Assembly: GCF_010183535.1 (NCBI RefSeq)
Contig: NC_071330.1
Coordinates: 11,885,717 to 11,949,716, forward strand
Origin: Caenorhabditis remanei
Taxonomy: Eukaryota; Nematoda; Chromadorea; Rhabditida; Rhabditidae
Direction: 5' to 3'
Length of the DNA: 64,000 nucleotides
Part shown: positions 60,197-64,000 of the stretch, piece after piece
Position numbering within the stretch: position 1 is the stretch's first letter
How the letters are laid out: the number at the start of each line of letters is the position of its first letter
Position numbers and translations under genes: made by a program
Notes under the pieces: model-generated
Seen by the model: the letters and a program-made list of their open reading frames with translations, nothing else
Database searches by the model: none
What the model was told of the DNA's origin: nothing

Positions 60197-61872
60197 CTAC
60201 GAGTAGGCTTCATCTTGCTGTTTTTTAATTCTCTGATACAACGAGTTCGGATCATGAAGCGATGCGAGACGATCCTGCTCTGCTTTCTCAGCTGCTTTCA
60301 GTATTGCTATGCCCTCTGAAAACATACATATTTATCTTCTGCTCAACGATCCCATTTGACCTACCAGGAGTAGCCGCAAACTTTGCATCTGTGGCTTCGA
60401 TAATACCATTCTGAAAATAAAAATCTTTGTTATTCTCTCCGAAGCATCTTCAAAACTTACCACCCAGTGTGTAGCATATGTCGTGTGTTCTTTTGGAACC
60501 GACAAGAGCAAACCACTGATAACAACTTTACGGAGATCCCGACAGTCGTTTTTCGGGAAGAACTGTTGGATCCACGCCAGTTTGACAAACATACGAATAA
60601 GCCAAACAGGTATTAATGGGTGACCCTGGAGGACTTGTTCGAATGAGTTGAGATCAAAGAATGTAGTGATTTTGAAGTATTCCACCCAGTCGATTCCCAT
60701 TGTAACGGGGTAGTCATTGAGACGGAACTCAGGGGTGTCACGTTCTGGGAGGTAATGAAAGATGCACTCTCGTTTGATGTCTTTGATGGCATATTTGACA
60801 GCGTTGTAGGAGAAGAGATATTCCTGGAAAAATAGGCTTAATTACTGAAAAACAGCTAAAATCCTTACCGGGTTAATCATGAGATATTGATACATACAAT
60901 TCACAATCTTGCTCTTCAATTGCATGCTACAGTATGGGTGATACGTACACATCTCTGTCCTCCAATTGATTCCCATAACACACTCAGTAAATACTGCATC
61001 GATCGCATGATATGGCTCAATGACTGGTATGAGCTTTGGATTGAACACTCTCATTGTAACACCACGAGCGATGAGTTCCATACGTCTTACCTCGTAGAGT
61101 GGGTCCTCAACGAGCTTAAAAAATAATAGTTGAGACATCTTGATTGAAAAGCTTACTGTAATTAAAGATTTGTCAATGTCGAACTCCTCGAAAACTTTGT
61201 CAAGTTGTGAGACATGAATGGTGTTATAGTGCCAAAGAGTGTAGCTGTGCCAATGTTGACGGTACTTCTCGAGGCGTTCTGGAAATTCCTACATGAGGAA
61301 CGGACATGCTTAGGCTTAAGAACTGCTCACCATCTTTGTCACTAATTGGAGTGCCCTGTTGAGCTAGAACTACTGGAATTATCTCCAGTATCTCATCTGT
61401 GAAAACCCTGATTTCGTGCTTTTCATCACCAGACACTCTTGGTAAAACACGAACATAATGGTTCCTTTTGACGCCTTTCTGAAAATTTACGAATTGGACA
61501 AACCGACACAGACTGACATCACTTACTGAAAAAGTTTTGACTGAAGAAGTCAATTCCTTTGCTTTCACAGATTTTTCTTCATCTGTTTTGAAATGACTGA
61601 GAATTTCAACTAGTCTATTTGCATCTGCATTATCTATGATAAAGAATCTGACCATTGGTTGTTTAAAGAGATCTTTGAGGTTCATGAAATGGTTGGCTGC
61701 AAGTACTCGACCATCTTTGAGGCTTACTCTCCAAATTGGCTGAAAATTTTGACTGTAAATGGGTCAAAGAGGGAAGAGGCACCATTGGATCTCCTGGTTC
61801 ATGACCGAGGCACATGTCCGTGTAGTCGATTTTTTTGAATTGAGTGGCGTCGTGAAGTTTGCTAACTGACAT
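60197..61872 (-). CDS. Array family member M: module with short helical tail
   Basis: Exons 61872-61783, 61739-61527, 61478-61331, 61278-61157, 61114-60869, 60823-60461, 60410-60365, 60315-60197; 1,347 nt, 448 residues. Module: VRFFIIDNADANRL, RNHYVRVLPR, RVFTDEILEIIPVVLAQQ, EFDIDKSLIT, LVEDPLYEV, VMGINWRTEMC, VWLIRMFVKLAWIQQFF, then LSVPKEH. The tail is a short charged helix with no long coil or zinc motif. The acceptor of exon 5 is TTTTTAAG. Outermost member of the minus-strand half of the array as far as the window shows. Confidence 0.83.
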
Positions 61873-63011
61873 GGTGATGAGCTACTGGAACAAAGCAATT
61901 ATGAATCTAATTGTAAATTTGAAGAAATAGACAATAGGTCATTTGGTTCAAAAATAGCAACAAGTGAGCTGACATATAAAGCCAATTAGGCTCTGACTAA
62001 TGACTATCTCAGTGGAAGTCTCAAATTTCCGAGATGGCAGTCATGCGTCTGTACTCATTAATTTTACTTATTTCAGGATCAAATCAAAATCTCTAGTTTC
62101 TCCTTTAAAAAAATTCTAGTTAGGGGATAAGGATCAATTAACGTTACTAAAAAAAGGAGAGCGACCTAATTGGGTAATTCCAAACTTTTTTTACGAGCTC
62201 AGTAGTGGTACGTCACAGAGTCCTTCACTATAACCAGCATATCTCTAATAGTGCTCATGGAAAAAAAATGAAAAAGTGTGTTCGATGAAGCAGAAGTGCA
62301 AGATGAGGTGACACGCCCTTTGTTGCCGTAGCAACCAAGTCGTTGGAAGAGATAAGAAAAGAGACATCGTCACGAGTAGATAACCAAATGTGTCTTGAAG
62401 AAAAGGGGAATTATTAGTGCTCGCGACATTTTGTACCTTGTCAGGTGAGAGGGAGTTACTCGAAATGGAGAGAATACGGGGGATTAATTGTCAGTTGGAG
62501 GCACGTTTTGTTTTGATGGGATTTATGGAAATAGGTAACGGATTTATGGAAACGGAGATATTTGAGAACTGAGCAGTGTGTGCTTTTGAAAAAACGAAAC
62601 ATTTTGAATTCGAAAGAGAAGAAGAATATACAATTGAGGATTCCGGAGCATATTTGTGTTCGTCCTCTAATAAGTTGATTTTGCCAGTTGATATGTTTAT
62701 TTACGAAAAATGCAAAATGTGTCCAAGAACACAAATGTGAAGAAAAAAAATTCCGGATTATTGCGAAAAACTTCGAAAAACCCTCAGAAAAAACTCTTCG
62801 AAAAAATGTTCGAAATGCTTTAAAGAATTTTTTTGAAATCTTTAGAAAAAAGTGCCAATTTCATCTTGGCACTTTGCCAAAATTGTATTGAAGAGCCCAC
62901 CTGCAAGACAATCGCTCATGTTATAAAATGGATGTTCAAACAACCACACAAATACGTTTTCAATAAATACTTTATTACATCCCTTCACAGATTTTCTATC
63001 CGTCCACATTG
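61873..63011. other. Intergenic between M and the FBA_2 gene
   Basis: No gene supported. Holds the upstream region of M (from 61873) and the 3' flank of the FBA_2 gene, with AATAAA-like sequence on the minus strand near 62965. Confidence 0.4.
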
Positions 63012-63798
63012 TTATCCTTCATCATCATGCCAGACATAAAATTCGAATATTTTCTCTTCTCGATCCAGCATCACTGTTGCTTGTAACCCATCAGTTCTCT
63101 TAATATCCATGCCATATTCAAAATCTACATCAGGAAACTTTTTGATTCTGAAAATAGCTACAATGTAAAAACTAATAAATTTTGAAAACGAAACGCACCT
63201 CCGATCCAATTCCCTTGGAACACATGCTTTCGCGTCCATCTCTATCCATATCACGTTCTCAAAACTTTCCAAAAATTCCATTATTTCAATTTTCAACGAC
63301 TCAATATTTCTCATTTCATTGCCTTCCGATGTTTTCCATTTCTTCAAGAACTCCAAAATATTCTCTGCCTTGAATTGAGTTTCCAGAAACGTGGAGTGTT
63401 TGCAATTTAGATTCAGAAGAATATCTGGATGTGCCCATGTCGAGCAGTAACTCATTATTCGATCCTTACAGTTCAAGGATCTTACCGATTGATAACTGTC
63501 CAGTTCATGGTAATCTTTTCGCAAAGAGTTTTTGATTTTCAAATTGTTAAAAACGAATTTGAAGTCTTTCTGAGCCGCACGACCTTCCATGTTCAAATGA
63601 TTGACTTCTAAAACCGAGGAAAGAGCTCTGCGAATTCGGAACTTTTTGGTTTCACGTAGAATGAGGATATGAAGATTTTCAATGTGGCATCTGGGAATTA
63701 CGTGTAGAAAATGTGAGATGATAAAATTGACAGCCAGGTCGTTGTCCCAAGGGCATTCGGTCATGATGGAAGAAATGTCGGTGGGCAATATGGGTTGT
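63012..63798 (-). CDS. F-box-associated (FBA_2) domain protein, 3' part
   Basis: Two exons in the window, 63798-63199 and 63147-63012. The first has no ATG at its start and begins after TTGTTTAG, so it is an internal exon; the F-box exon expected upstream is not found between 63799 and 64000 and probably lies outside. The FBA_2 region shows ILEFLKKWKTSEGNEMRNIE followed, after the intron, by FPDVDFEYGMDIKRTDGLQA and a final V-W, the family hallmarks. FBA_2 proteins (sdz-33/fbxb type, large families in Caenorhabditis) normally pair an N-terminal F-box, which binds Skp1, with this substrate-binding part. Given the skr genes 60 kb away, both are SCF-type components, but the neighbourhood alone does not show a joint role. 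Confidence 0.8.
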
Positions 63799-64000
63799 CT
63801 AAACAATTATCAATAGAGGTGTGAAGAGAAATTTAAAGGTTTGCTAACTAGGGAGGGCCCTCAACTCGGTCTGGAGATATCGGTCGTGACATATACCATT
63901 GGAATGCTGAGAAAACGCTGATTCCAAATATATATATATTCACACCGCCTCACTATCACTTACACCACGCTGCCGATATTCTTAGTAAGGTCAACACGAT

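Noticed and set aside
6985..61872. Naming the shared module as an SPK or other known nematode domain
   Set aside because: The blocks seen do not match any domain whose pattern I can recall with confidence, so I leave the family unnamed.
6985..61872. Toxin-antidote or selfish-gene interpretation of the array
   Set aside because: Rapid expansion and broken copies fit many histories; nothing in the sequence points to a toxin or its antidote.

Overview
The window is nuclear DNA of a Caenorhabditis-type nematode. It is AT-rich, genes are cut by very short introns (often 45-60 nt) ending in TTTTCAG, and most start codons lie 1-25 nt after a TTTCAG-like acceptor, as expected for spliced-leader trans-splicing. 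It also holds Skp1-related (skr) genes with the alanine-rich nematode tail and an F-box-associated (FBA_2) gene. I cannot fix the species.

Layout. 0-4.2 kb: three nearly identical skr genes; the first two form a head-to-head inverted duplication of about 1.1 kb per arm, the third is a direct copy of the second. 4.3-4.9 kb: a small lysine-rich gene with a hydrophobic N-terminus. 6.4-62 kb: a tandem array of 13 members (here called A-M) of one paralogous family that I do not recognise. A-I are on the plus strand, J-M on the minus strand. 63.0-63.8 kb: the 3' part of an FBA_2 gene.

The family. Twelve members share a module of about 380-400 residues, spread over about six exons with conserved intron positions: a short first exon, a block with Y/H-F-x-x-D-x-x-D/E, a block K/R-x-x-Y-x-R followed by V-F-T-D-E-x-L-E-I-I-P, a block ending E-F-D-I-D-K-S-x-I-T exactly at an exon end, a block starting with V-x-D-x-P and holding C-G-V-N-W, and a block with V-W-x-x-R, W-x-x-x-F-F and V-P. 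C-terminal tails differ: long coiled coils (A, B, C, F, H), a 400-residue acidic/low-complexity exon (E), a short basic tail (G, J, L, M), or a C4HC3 PHD-like zinc finger (K). Member I has only a coiled-coil tail. My spliced models keep frame throughout: A 706 aa, C 585, D 573, E 924 (D+E could be one 1,499-aa protein), F 583, G 452, H 807, J 493, K 518, L 451, M 448.

Mobile DNA has shaped the array. Gene B is broken by a 1,604-bp non-autonomous LTR element with two LTRs that read as identical. Gene I is broken by a 1,272-bp hAT-like fold-back element with an 8-bp target duplication; removing the element and one duplication restores the frame. A 5.4-kb fold-back element with internal 231-bp tandem repeats lies where the array changes strand. 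Several smaller inverted-repeat elements lie in introns and between genes; one carries a perfect 8-bp duplication. Three of the elements carry tRNA-like boxes.

How the genes work together is not visible from sequence. The skr and FBA_2 genes point to SCF ubiquitin ligase; no link between these and the central family can be shown here.
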